A stretch of DNA of 64,000 nucleotides from Neodiprion pinetum (taxonomy: Eukaryota; Arthropoda; Insecta; Hymenoptera; Diprionidae), in contig NC_060233.1 of the NCBI RefSeq assembly GCF_021155775.2, positions 36,301,077-36,365,076 of the forward strand, given 5' to 3'. How positions within the stretch are numbered: position 1 is the stretch's first letter; each line of letters starts with the position of its first letter. Below, piece by piece: positions 46,550-57,911 of this stretch. A program made the position numbers and the translations under genes. The notes beneath the pieces are model-generated. The model was not told the DNA's origin. It made no database searches and was given only the letters and a program-made list of their open reading frames with translations.

Positions 46550-49500
46550 CCGTCCTTTTCAACCCATTGTCAGCAAAATTTGGCGCCACACTCGGCCTCA
46601 TTATCGCCGATTACTGGGTATTACTCGAATACTTAGGGCTTAAACAGTTTTGTGGTGGTCGGCGTGCGCCGCATGCGAAAAGCGGAGAGCTAAACTGGAC
46701 GACGGTCACCCTGCCCTTTGGATAATATATTCGGTGTACGTATATCAGCGGCGGACCGCAGCGCGTCCTCGTCGCCACCTTAAATACCGAAAGACCCATG
46801 GATTAGAATAACGCTTACGAGGACGGGCAAATTGATTCTGAATTGGCCTTTCTCTCTCCGAAATGAGGTGAGGGCTGGCCGTAATTTGACGCGAGGATCC
46901 CATGCGACGCCGGTTAGTTGTCCAGGCGAGGACCTCGAGGCTGCCAATTTCACGCGGCGTAATCTCTTACAACAAATTCATGGCTTCTTTTCATTCCTGC
47001 CTTTTTTCATACACGTTCAACGCGCGTCACGAACCCCGCTTAGCATAATGTAAAATTATTTTTCACCATCGCGTCGCGTCGCCTGCAAGTGACGAGTATT
47101 TCCACTCTTGGCGAAAATTGGAGGTTTCTCGGTGTTTCGTTGTTTCTTTTTTTCATTTTCCTTTTCCTTCTTCACTTGTCACTTTTTTCGTAAACTATCG
47201 GACTTCCTGAAACAGCGAAGATGAAAAATTAACCGGTCAATGCAGTGAGTAGCAACAATTTGTCAGGATGATCCCAGCGGGAAAGCTGCATCCGCAAGGA
47301 TATTTTGAAAAAGAGGATTCGATTTTCTGGGAATTCTCTGCGCGCTTCGGCGCCCTCTTGCATATACCTGTATCCTTCTTACGGCAGCTTCGTCTGTCCC
47401 GAGATCCATCAAGTCAAAAACGCGTCATTATAGTTGGCGTCCGTCCCTAAGATTTTCGAGCAGCAGGAATACACGCTTATTTATGACATGTCGACAATAT
47501 TATCTCCGATATTTTAAAACCTTTCCGATTACAATCTCGTCTCGACTTACCGACGTTTTTGGGCGTGTCCTTTTCCTCCGAGGTTTTCCGGCTCACGGTT
47601 CGTCGACTTCGACCATCCATCCTGCTGGGAGTCCGCGTAAGATCCTTGCAGGCCTCACCTGCCCCATATTGTGAAGCCTTCTCACGGACTCTGATGATAA
47701 AAACGAGTTTACAGGGTAAATAAATGAAAATTATACCGAGTAAAATTTAGCTTTACGAGACCGGACTTTCGTGTCCTTTTGTCCAGCTTCAGGGCAATAA
47801 ACTTGCCGCTCTAGGATACGCTTCGGGTGTGGCAAACCGGCAAGGTGCTATTGTGGCTCCCATTGTCTCACCGAGCACAATGTAGACCTGCGGCACCGTT
47901 CGCGTGCAAGGAATGATCCTGGGAACCCTGGAGACCCGATGCAGGTGACAGATTTTAGCGGCAGGATCACCCGAGTCCGATAAGGCGCGTTTCCCGAAAA
48001 GGGGGAAGATGACGGAAAATAACGCTGCATCCGATCACGCGTGGCAGGCGTTCATTAATCGAGAATGTTACAGACCTTTGACGCACGTCAGCTCCGGATC
48101 TTCTACGTTGCAGCCGCCTGTTCAGCCGTAGGTACTGAACATCAGGACAAGTGGCTATTACCTAGATCCAATTGCGGTGATGCCGACGGCGCGGATTCCG
48201 TCACGCGAACCGCCACGGTCACGCGTACGCGGCCACGCCGCCCTCTCCTATCCTTCGGCCTGAAGGAAGACGAGGAAGAAGTAAGAAGAGAACTCGACGC
48301 AAACGAGAGCGCGAGGAATGCTCGGAACGATTTGTGAGGTAGGTTCGTCAAAAACGACGCGGCGGTCGCGTTCCGGATTTATTCGTTTAACAAAACGTGT
48401 TTCCGATCGCAATGGGTAGGTATCTGACAGTGGGACGGGTACACCGGCGATAAAGCGTTAAGTGGCGTTCTAATTCAAAATGCCGAATGCCGAGACTACC
48501 GTACGTACATATATACACCTTATACTGCGGAGGGCTGCCGGTCTTATTTCTCAACGTCGATGCGGCCAATAGTTCGGCGAGATGAAACATTCCGGCACGG
48601 GATATGTCAAAGAGGTAATATATACGAGCGTCGGTTGAATGCGATCTCTGTAATTAAACTCTCTAAGGGCTCTAACGACTCTCCGTCCCGTATGCAGCAC
48701 GAGGCTGGTTATAAGATAGAGCATCGGCAGCATCGTCTGCTCCGTATTAAGCCGGATGACTCGAGGATCTTTGATACAAGGGCCCCCTACGGTAGTCCGG
48801 TAATTAATATCTAATTATTTCGGCGATCGGCGAAGCCGCCGAGTTCTTCATCCTCGAAAGCGAAACGGACCGTGCATTCGGCAAGGCGAGGTCCGCGGTG
48901 TCTAACTTTTCTTCCCCCTTGTTTCCCGATGATCGTACGGAATTTCCACGCACCTGCACCCCGCGCAAACGATGCATCCTCGATTCTTTATCACCCCCAC
49001 GATTGTACCGACAATTTCAAACGCACCGCCCTCGAGGGAATCGAGTCAGAGATTCAAGATCAAGGGTGGCCCTTGGACCCCGCCGGTGACGAGTTTGGGT
49101 AAATTGTACAGCTCGATCGATTTATCAACATTTAGATTCCACCTGATCCCAAGTCAGGCTCCTCGATGGATCGATTAACAATCAATCAGGTGGTTACGAT
49201 GCAGATTCCTCGGCAAGCCCTGTAGTATTGTATATATATATACATAGCCGAGGCATTCTTTTCACGCAGATGTCTGCGGCTTTAAGCTGAACTACAAACG
49301 ATATCGTGATACGAGACAGAAATCGATTGCGCAATGTAGGGCACGGATCGGTAAAAATTTCCGCCTTGGAAACAAGACTGTCCTAATCTGATCTCGCGAT
49401 CCTGAAAGAATCTTTCGAATTGTACGTACGAACTTTGTCGCAGAAATAGGACGTATATATTTTTATTTCATGCGCGGAACAATTCGAGTAATTTTTGAAA

Positions 49501-49700
49501 AGTTTGGGATTGAATTACACCTTGACCCTAAAATTTTTCTCATGGTAACACAACTTTTTGCTGTCAAAATTAAAAAAAAAATCCGACAACAAGTGTACGG
49601 AGGTGTCAACTTGACCGAAGTAACAATGATATGTTCTATCTCTCTCCCGCTTCCTTCCTTTCGTATACACAAGCAGAAGACTTTTTGTTAATTTAAGACC
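46550..49700. other. CpG-rich non-coding sequence
   Basis: Overlapping frames only. The Glu/Arg-rich frame 48065-48337 is open through a purine-rich stretch (gaagacgaggaagaagtaag). The 16-mer catcgcgtcgcgtcgc at 47067-47082 also occurs at 103-118. A short tatatatata run lies near 49229-49242. 49440-49690 is AT-rich. Confidence 0.5.
47551..47620 (-). CDS. Candidate short first coding exon, minus strand
   Basis: ATG in strong context (A at -3, G at +4) opens 23 codons plus one base (start MDGRSRRTVSRKTSEEKD, highly charged) and meets a perfect G|GTAAGT donor at 47550. Too short to separate from chance; no partner exon found. Confidence 0.1.
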
Positions 49701-49768
49701 TCAGCTGCTCATAATCCTAGAAAGAAGAAGCGACCTCTCGTCGAAAAAGGTCCTTATCCATGGGCGAT

Positions 49769-50038
49769 CTACGATCGTCCGTGCGATATTTCTAACAGGG
49801 CCTCAGGACCCGGTCCTGGACCATAGATCTTCTCGGATAAGGTCTGCGGTGTTCGCGAAGCCCACCGAGTCCCACAAGACCCTACGGGGGGCCTCGGCAG
49901 AGCCATTGTGCCATCCGTGCCTCTCTTGTTTGCTCTTGATGGCTTTGCGAACCTGCCGAGATCTGGTGTCGAGCTCTCAACGTTTTCCTCAGAGTCGATG
50001 ACGCTTTTAAACCGATTTCTCCTCGCTGTCACTGACAT
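49769..50038 (-). pseudogene. ORF in possible decayed coding region
   Basis: 89 codons from ATG. The frame is open about 12 codons further upstream to a TGA, and another frame is open and protein-like immediately upstream (towards 50140), as if a single-base indel separated them. The product begins MSVTARRNRFKSVIDSEEN, polar and Gly/Pro-rich at the C-terminus. No family recognised. Part of a 6-kb zone (49.7-55.7 kb) where minus-strand frames follow one another in shifted phases. Confidence 0.12.
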
Positions 50039-53000
50039 ATTATTCTTGGATTCTTGCTCTGCTCCACTTTTTCACTCCCGTTCCCGGATGACGAATTGCG
50101 CAAACCCTGGCATGAGTCGTCCGCCACCATATAGCGGAAAATTTATGCGACACTTGCGCGGTTTATGCGGATGAAATAAATGTGAAGGAGAGTACACGTG
50201 TTATAGGTATGATGCTACCGATCCAGAGCTTTCGCAAATATCACTGAGCACGTCAATATGTTTCCCCGCGTGACGGAGGTGGATGAAGTGCGCGATGTCG
50301 AATACGCAAAAACAACTTAACTGCGCACTACTGCGGCCGCGGACAAAATTCCCAAAGTTTCTGTGCCCTCTCTGTGGCATATTGACGCAGGGTTCCGAGA
50401 GTTCGCGTCGATATCTCAAATCCTCGAGTAAACTTATCTCGAATGAGCTATCTCGGTGCAAAAATAACGAAATCTCCGGTATACAGCCGGAGTGTCAAGA
50501 GCAATGTTTAACGATATATCCTTAAGCTTTGCTGCGGCGTCCTATCCGAGATGTTTATCCCGGCAGGAGCGTGGGCTTTCAATGACACTGCCGGTCGTGT
50601 GGACAGACGATCAGATAGCTCATAAGAACCTCGGACAGGCTCTGCGTGACACTTTGTTTGCGAAATTTGTCGCCTGTAAGATCCTCGTGCATCCGGGTAT
50701 AAGTAAGGTACCTGTGCGAGACAAACGAGCCTTGAAGTGTGGTGGGTATTAGTTTAACGCACTCGATCAAGATATCGAATCTCGATCGGACTGACGAGCC
50801 TCCGTCGAGTTGCGTGCACTAAGCTAGCTGGAGATCTCTTTCGTCTGGAGGTTGCGAAAGCTCATCGACTTCGTGGACGCAGACATTATTTTTCTCGGAA
50901 TTCACAGGCGCCGGGGTCTCACAGACCAGCGAATATTGGTTTTCAATAATTATTCCTTATTTCGTCTTACACTCCGCGCAATGAGTTTCACAGTTGCAAT
51001 TTTGTCAGATAAGGAACGATCCTGGCTTGATAATTTGCGCTTGATTACTTGCAGAAGCGGATAACTCTCGAGAACTGCCCTGTCTTATGCAATTACGTTA
51101 TTTACAAACGACCGCGGACATCGAATTCTCATACAATTGAACCAATCTCAAAACTCGTTCACCCGCGTCCGCGATCCATTCACGGATAATTTGATCCAGT
51201 TGACGATAACGCAGCACCGCACGAATACGAGCAATTATAAGCTGGGTTGAATAGGATTTTTTTAAATAGATAAGTAAGTAATGACTACCTTCAATAACTA
51301 ATTACTGATAATGCAGCGTGTCTAGCGCCGATAAAAGCGACGGGACGGCGCAGACATGATTCTGCGAATCGACTTTGCAAGAGCGAAGATCGAAAGTCTT
51401 CTCACCGACGCAGAAGTGAAACGAGCCGAAAGGATGTGAAAACGAATTTATTGTTAGATAACGACTACCGCGCTGTTATTTATAAACTGATTTCCAATCA
51501 TCAATTTCTTCTAAATAGTCATAAATATCTGCAAATTTCAAATGAAAGGATCCCCGTATACATATTGCCTTCAACTAATATCACTGCCTCCTCGATGGCC
51601 ATCTAATTAACATCCCAAGCGCTTAGGATAGTCAATTTGCATAAGTTTTCCATGAATAAGTATCCATCTGTTTTGTTCACACTTCGCTTTAGGCTTAGAA
51701 TTGAATAGTAATCCACATTGTATTACATTACATTTTCTTTGTAAAATGTCACTTGTTTCGCATGTATCTTTGACATCGATCTAACCTCACATGTACCTGA
51801 AACGCATGTATCGCACCTCGAAATAACGGTTGCCTAATTTATCAAATTTATGTGTATTTTCGAAATATTTTTATTCTGTTTGTGTCCAGCCGAAACGTCG
51901 CAAAACTGCAGTACAATAATCTTTCAAGTTGTCATTCAATGACCTTCCCCGAAGAACTTCTTCCTCATGTGCATATTGTAGCGATAAAATCGTGATTTAG
52001 TATCGCTTTCAGGTAACGGCGAATTTCAGAAATATATTTCTACCGGCCGCATCATTCCGCTATCATGTTAGATCGCTCGAAGCATTCCGTCTCATCTTTA
52101 TCGTGCAATTTCCATGATATACTGTATACCAAAAGTAGAACGTCAAGGAGGTGAAATAGTGATTATTTATTTTGCGAAAGTGGTGAATCGGCTTGACAGG
52201 ACGAATCTGTCGCTTCTTTCCGAACTTCCAAGTTTCAGGTCATAAATCGACCGAATCCATTTGCGTAAATATGTAAAAAAAAATTATTACCTGCATGGAA
52301 AAAATAAAATAAACACTCGTAGAGAGATCTTTTCTCGCCTCCTCTGATCGTTGCATAAATATTTTAGACACATCGACAGTCAATCTAACGACTTCGCCAA
52401 ATTTTTCGTCTGCCTCTTCTTGTTAAATCTAAAAAGCTCATCGTATCGATTAAACTTGTCAACGTAAATGATGTGTATAGTGGTTTACCTAACGTTTGCT
52501 TTCACATACCTAAACATACAATTCGTGTTAATTGGACAGCTTATATGTCCGCATCAACTTTCATATCTCATTTTATCAATTCATTTGACAGTTTGTCAAT
52601 GTCCGCGATTTCTCCAACTTTCAGGGTTCGACATGGTCATAATTTATCGAAGCGTCGAGTGAACTTCGTACTACTTCAGATGATATTCGCGTTACACTCA
52701 AGCTTTCGTGTGCAGTCAAGACTTCGCGAATCGAATGAGACCGTATAATAACAAATTTCGTTTAATGCTCATAGGAAATTTTGCATGTAATGTAATTCCA
52801 ATTCTCTTTTGCCGTTGGCGATAAGTACAGAAATAGAGATTCTTCTGAGTGACTTCGCTTGTTCGGTTGTGGAAGCCGCACGATATCGGTCTCCATGATC
52901 GCGGCGGATTTTAAACATCTGGCCAATTACTCGGGAAGGGTTGAGATTCCAATCTCTAAATACAAAGTCATTTTTTGCCACATCGATCGCAGCGATAAAC

Positions 53001-53277
53001 CCTCGGCAGATCTCGTCTCGATATCATCGTCTCCGAGTAGCTCTGCAGGAAATTCTCTGAGACTCCTCAAACCGACAATTTCCAATTTCCTAATCATTAC
53101 TCCGTCTCGGCTCTCCGTTCTTCGATCATATCGATTTTATTCTCCGATCAAATCTCTGGCGACCCTGATTATTTTGGAATGAATTCATCGATTCCTATAA
53201 TATTGTTCAGCGTGATATCAGATTCAATAAACACGGAGCCACTTAGCCGCTTGATACTGAAAAAATTCCGTTTCCGC
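50039..53277. other. Mixed sequence with short frames; AT-rich centre
   Basis: 50200-51060 carries overlapping frames on both strands. 51240-52760 is AT-rich with no ORF above about 90 codons and contains direct repeats of cgcatgtatc (near 51759 and 51803). 52770-53160 carries short open minus frames in two phases. No known domain seen. Confidence 0.45.
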
Positions 53278-53637
53278 TCATGGATTTCGGGAGAAGCGTG
53301 TGATAGATGCGAAGAACATACTGCCGGGTTCGATAGAGGCACCAATTAGTTCCTTTTCCACAAGCAGGAAGCCTAAATCTTGTATCGGAACGGTCCACGC
53401 CCCCCTTTCCGTCGTCTGGCTATCTGGCTCTCTTTTTATTGGCCATAAAAGTTGCCGACATATACGCAGAGACGGAAGTGCCTTGTAGGGTCGTTCGCAG
53501 CAAGACCTAAATTTGTAGGCTCGAGCATTGATTGATTCGTCCCATCCGTTCGGGGCTGAAGGGAAGAAACGATCAGCCGGTTCGTGCAATTTGCACTCGT
53601 GCACGAGAGCGAGCAAAATTTTGCGTGAAGGAATCAA
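53278..53637 (-). pseudogene. 119-codon ORF in possible decayed coding region
   Basis: The frame begins MIPSRKILLALVHECKLHEP. A second minus phase over the same DNA is also largely open (one TAG) to a stop near 53243. No family recognised. Grouped with the minus-strand frames of 49.7-55.7 kb. Confidence 0.1.
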
Positions 53638-54192
53638 GCCTTCCTAGAGTCGAAAGCGAAACATCCTTAGGACGAAATGAAAATCCAGCTATGAGACGAC
53701 AGAAGCGTCCATCGGGTCAAGAGAAGAGGACTGTGAAGTATAGAATCCGCTTTTAGGTTGCCTGTCCTACTTCGTAGCGCAAAAAGAACTCTAACATTCA
53801 AGATCTAAATATTTTAGCCTGAACGACATCGTTGACAAGGCCAACAATGCGCGCACCGCTACAATGGTCAACTTTCAACGTGGCCATTCTCTGGTGTTGG
53901 CATACAAGCATAATCCATAAGGTACTGATCGTATCTACGAGATCCTGAGGGACCAGATTGCAGATAAGCCCTCCTTACATCTGCCGCCTTGCTGCAGCAA
54001 GGCTCCTCGATGCGCTGCAAACTCCGAAAGTTTCCCTCTCTTATTCGCTCCCTTCAGCCTTGTGTCTCGTCTCTTCGAGTCTGGTACTTTTCTTTCATCC
54101 TTCAGACTACGACTGGTGAAATTTTCTAACATGGATATTTCAGCCGTTTCTCATTTTAAGTTGGTCTAATACTTATTCCAGCCTTTTTTTTT

Positions 54193-54342
54193 ATGCTGTT
54201 GCAGATAGATTCCTGCAGCCTGTGGACCGATTCCAAGCACGAAGGAACGCAGACTCGTTTTGTCGAGGCCAGTCTTCGCCTTAGCCTCAAATCGCCTTCG
54301 CCAACGGCGATTCATTTGGCGAACAAAGCTACGACTGCCTAA
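54193..54342 (+). CDS. 50-codon frame after an acceptor-like tract
   Basis: A T9 run then atgctgttgcag (AG at 54203-54204) resembles a 3' splice site. Either from the ATG at 54193 or from the acceptor, one frame stays open to TAA at 54340-54342 (IDSCSLWTDSKHEGTQTRF and onward). No downstream feature or upstream donor pairs with it. Low support. Confidence 0.08.
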   Translation: MLLQIDSCSLWTDSKHEGTQTRFVEASLRLSLKSPSPTAIHLANKATTA

Positions 54343-54729
54343 CTACGGGGGTAGACGACGACGCGATACAAGAGAGGCAGGACGCGACGAGCGTATGCGT
54401 AGCTCATTACTTGAGATTTAAGGTTGCTGTTAGCCATTGACAGCCTTCCAGAACTGAACAATGACTCTCCATTGTTCACCCATCTCGTGTCAGTGTCGTA
54501 TAAGCTTCGAAGACGTCAGCCTAAACAGTGACGAACTCCGGTGCAGGGCGAATTTTTACCTCGCGGAATTCTCAGCATCGAACAATGTACGAGGTAATCT
54601 TTCCGTCCGCGGAAAACTGCCTTACGTCCAAATTCTGCGCATCGGGTTGCTATTTTTGACAAAATTGGCATGTCTTGACCACGCGACGAACGGAGATGAA
54701 GCTCTTGGAGGCAGAGAAGGTTCCCGTAC

Positions 54730-55203
54730 TCAAATACGGGAACACGTGACCTGACAGGATACAGAAGACCGTGCAGATGATTTTCGGATAAACAAACAGA
54801 GCTTTTCTGGGTCACGTTCGAATTTGCATTCAAGTGTCGCGTGCATGCGACGCGTGACGTCTTCTGGCGAACAAAGTGTAGTCGCGATTCGAAGTGAACC
54901 TTCTAATTTTAACGCCAAGGTCAGAGTGCGCAGTAAATTTTCCTCGGTTTGTATATCGCGGTCATCCTTTTCTCGAAATACTCGTGTAACCTTCCTCCCG
55001 TACGACTGATAAAATAACCGGCAAACTGTGGAGTAGGTAAGCGTGTAACGCGAAAAAATGAGCCTCGAGATTGTTCCGGCGGGAAAACCTTTGGTCTCGA
55101 CCTGGAAATTCGTCGCGAGTCTCGCTGCAGCCAGGTTATAACGCTTCACGCAAAACCCGCAAAAACTGGATGCGCAGATTAAGATACCCGGCTCTTCGCT
55201 CAA
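54730..55203 (-). pseudogene. 157-codon ORF, hypothetical or decayed coding sequence
   Basis: The product begins MSEEPGILICASSFCGFC and has a charged amphipathic middle (REKDDRDIQTEENLLRTLTL) and a basic C-terminus. No domain recognised. The upstream neighbour on the same strand (55258-55507) is in a different phase. Length is within chance expectation, but together with its neighbours it may be the trace of a transposon or gene ORF. Confidence 0.13.
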
Positions 55204-55257
55204 CCTCCTAACTTTTACCCTCGGCCAAAACCTTTAACCGGCATCGCTGTAAGCTGT

Positions 55258-55507
55258 TTAGTATTCCATCCCCGACAAAGAAGCCCGGCTATCGCTCGCC
55301 ATCTCAGTAAAATATTGCGCGTCCTCATCCTGGCTTAGACGACTTAATCCGATGCCGAAACTAATAGCCGAATGTGTCGTTGATTTGCCCATCACGGAGG
55401 TTTTTAATGCCCCGCTGCATGCCAGAAACCTATACATTTTATGCTGTTTTAAAACTTTATCCAACTGCTTGGAATTTGCACAGATGCGGATCGTGGGGTG
55501 TTGGATA
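55258..55507 (-). pseudogene. Minus-strand frame in possible decayed coding region
   Basis: Open from just after a TAA near 55509 to TAA at 55258. The product has an amphipathic start (SKQLDKVLKQHKMYRFL) and a Ser/Asp-rich tail. The overlapping upstream frame 55449-55658 runs into it with a phase change, the pattern expected if one reading frame had suffered an indel. No family recognised. Confidence 0.12.
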
Positions 55508-56516
55508 ACTTAGACATCAGGCCTTTATCTGTTTTACAAATCAGCAAATCATCACAGAGTTCAGTGATTCGACGAGTATTCAATGGGCACGCCAAGATAC
55601 AGAATTTCCGGACACCGGACTCCATTTTGGAGTCGGCACTTGAAGCAATGCAGATCACACTGGTATATTATTCGTATTTCCATTCTGCAACCCCGCGATA
55701 TATTACGAGATGCCTATAAAAAGCCTGGCAACTGCAAGCAACGCGAACATATTAACCAAATTCGAAATCACGGTTGTAAATTTTTCTTGTGAAACTTTTG
55801 CGGCCTACTTTTCATGACTATAAATTTCGAATTTAATTGGATCGGATTATTATAATACAGCGTTATTTATGAACGATGGTGTTTGGGCTGGGTGCAGAAA
55901 GTCCTTCGGAGCTGCAAGAGCTGCCGGATTGACCGCGTGGTCTTCGACCGGAGAAAGGGATTTCTTTTCGTTTTTATTTCGCAGGTGGTTAGTTTACCCA
56001 CTGTCCGGATCTTACCAATTCAAAATCCCCAAGATTTATCGAGCGCAAAGACCAAAGGTGCGCCCTAATCCAATTTGAGAAATTCCCCGCGGCACGCAGC
56101 GAACGCACGGCGTCATTTTACCCCACCGCAAGTTATTAATCCGTGTAACCCCTTGCAGGATACGAGCAGGGATCCCGATTTGCCTGAACTTTACTGGCCA
56201 AACGGCGTCTCTGCGTTTAATTACGCAACGCGCGCGAGTTTCTTTACTATTCACATTCGGTACAACCGGGCGCAATGAACATTATGGGTGCAGGTATACA
56301 TATAATTCTAAGCCTTTCTACGGGACCCCGCATATTCTGCATGACTAAACAACCGTGGATATAAAATAGACAGCGAATCGGACGAGGTACGGCAGTCGCA
56401 TCTAGTCTATGGGTACCCCTTTACAAGCCATCAATCAATGCGCGGCATGGGTTGCCGATTTTATAGTAACTAAGTAACGCCGGTCTTGTCGGTTCGATGA
56501 ATCTCCGATGAGGTTC

Positions 56517-56630
56517 TTTTTTTCTTCGTTGTTTAGTCCGTTTTTTTTTCTCCACCATTATTTCTCGTATTTCTTCGTGTGTAAATTTTTCTCTTCCTTT
56601 TTTTTTTCTTTTTTTTTTTTTTAACTTTTC
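56517..56630. repeat. T-rich low-complexity tract
   Basis: Multiple T-runs of 8-18 with CTT interruptions. Confidence 0.85.
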
Positions 56631-56937
56631 CTGCCAACCCTACGTCGTCGTGACTTGCAGCGACGGTCGAGCTCGCGTGAAAAATAGCGAGGAAATTTTA
56701 ATGACTGTAGGACGTTGCGAACCGTTTAGGCACAATAAACGTCAACAGAATGGGTTGCGCCCTTCTTAATTTTTATTTTTTGTCCTCTCTTTTTTTTTAT
56801 TTACGCAAGTCATTTTCATTCGGTTGCACGCCGTATAGTGGACGGGTTTTAGAAGCATCTACTTATATTTGCAGAGTAATTTCGGGTCCATTACTAATAT
56901 TCAACGATGCACGCCCGAGGTTATTTTTCAACGCGCA

Positions 56938-57012
56938 TGTTTCTTTTCTCTTTCTTTTTCTTTTATTTTATTTTATTTTTATTTTTATTTATTTATTTAT
57001 TTTTTTTTTTCT
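56938..57012. repeat. (TTTTA)n / (TTTA)n low-complexity tract
   Basis: Pentamer and tetramer T-rich repeats ending in T11. Confidence 0.9.
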
Positions 57013-57755
57013 CGTTGCATGATTATTATTTTGCAACCGCTTTCATATTTTCGTAGGGATATTAAAATGCATGAGGATACATCGGTAACGGTGTATATTA
57101 TATATTCAAAAAATGACGCTTGCAGTTTCTATTTTTACTCTTTCCCGTTTTCCTCTTTCTTCTCGTGTGAGCGTGATATTCATATCGCATTGAACCCCGT
57201 CCCCCCTCGGTCGTTGAGTAAAGGCCCGCGATATATGGAACGAGCGAACTCGACGCTTTGTGGACAATATTAAAATGCATGAAGCAATGAGAATTAAAAT
57301 GTTCGAAAACATAACGCGGAGTCATCTTACTTTGAGATTTCATTCAAATCAACCGTTCGTGTTATACGTTGCAAGAGAACGCCGTACGAGGTTCGTAACA
57401 CGAGTATAATCCGAGAACCCTTTAGAATTCACGAAAAAAACCGTATGCCTTGTTACATACACGCGTGTGACAAACACAAGACGATGAAATCGTACCGATT
57501 GTGAAACTTATTCATCGATCAAAATTACGCTATCGATCGACGCGCACGCAGCTGCGGTTTTCCATGTAATACCTACATTTTTCAAACGGAAACTGAAGCG
57601 CAACGCTAGCTTCTCGTACTTCATTTTCATCCGAACCAACCTGCAGCCACTCTTCTTCCAAAATTCTAAGCAGAAGAGCGACGCTCATAGCCGATTAATC
57701 ACGGCTGCCACTGTTCGGTCATAATCTCGGTTATACAGCTCGGCTAGAACTTTCG

Positions 57756-57911
57756 ATGCAGTCGCCGCTGGTATCGCAGAGCTCTCTCCCTCTCTCTCCC
57801 TCTCTCTCTCTCTCTCTCCCTCTCTATACATACAACCGAGAGAAATATGCCGCGTGTATGCCGCAGTCAGCATCTGACCAACGACCTGAGCTGACAAAAT
57901 ATTTACCTTCG
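57756..57911 (+). CDS. Candidate exon reading through a (CT)n repeat to GTAAGT
   Basis: ATG opens 52 codons, crosses the CT microsatellite as a Ser-Leu-Pro repeat, continues through a hydrophilic part (PQSASDQRPELTKYLPS) and meets a consensus donor TCG|GTAAGT in phase 0. The start context is poor (T at -3). The repeat makes one frame artificially stop-free, so support is weak. Confidence 0.1.
57782..57826. repeat. (CT)n microsatellite
   Basis: About 45 bases of CT with regular CCC interruptions. Confidence 0.9.

Larger units (their letters stand above)
55659..57755. other. Non-coding, T-rich low complexity
   Basis: TATAAAAAG occurs at 55715-55723 without a supported gene downstream. Two T-rich blocks are listed separately. 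The frames at 56750-57022 and 56869-57273 (Phe/Leu/Tyr-rich) are products of those T-rich tracts. Confidence 0.55.

Noticed and set aside
50283..50525. Plus ORF containing CPLCG, reminiscent of a zinc ribbon or knuckle
   Set aside because: Only one CxxC pair; no partner Cys/His at the spacing of any known finger.
53583..53612. Sequence resembling miR-92 (tttgcactcgt) with a palindromic ctcgtgcacgag
   Set aside because: Does not match the mature miR-92 beyond the seed-like part, and the palindrome is too short for a pre-miRNA hairpin.
56750..57273. Phe/Tyr/Leu-rich membrane-like ORFs
   Set aside because: Produced by T-rich low-complexity DNA.
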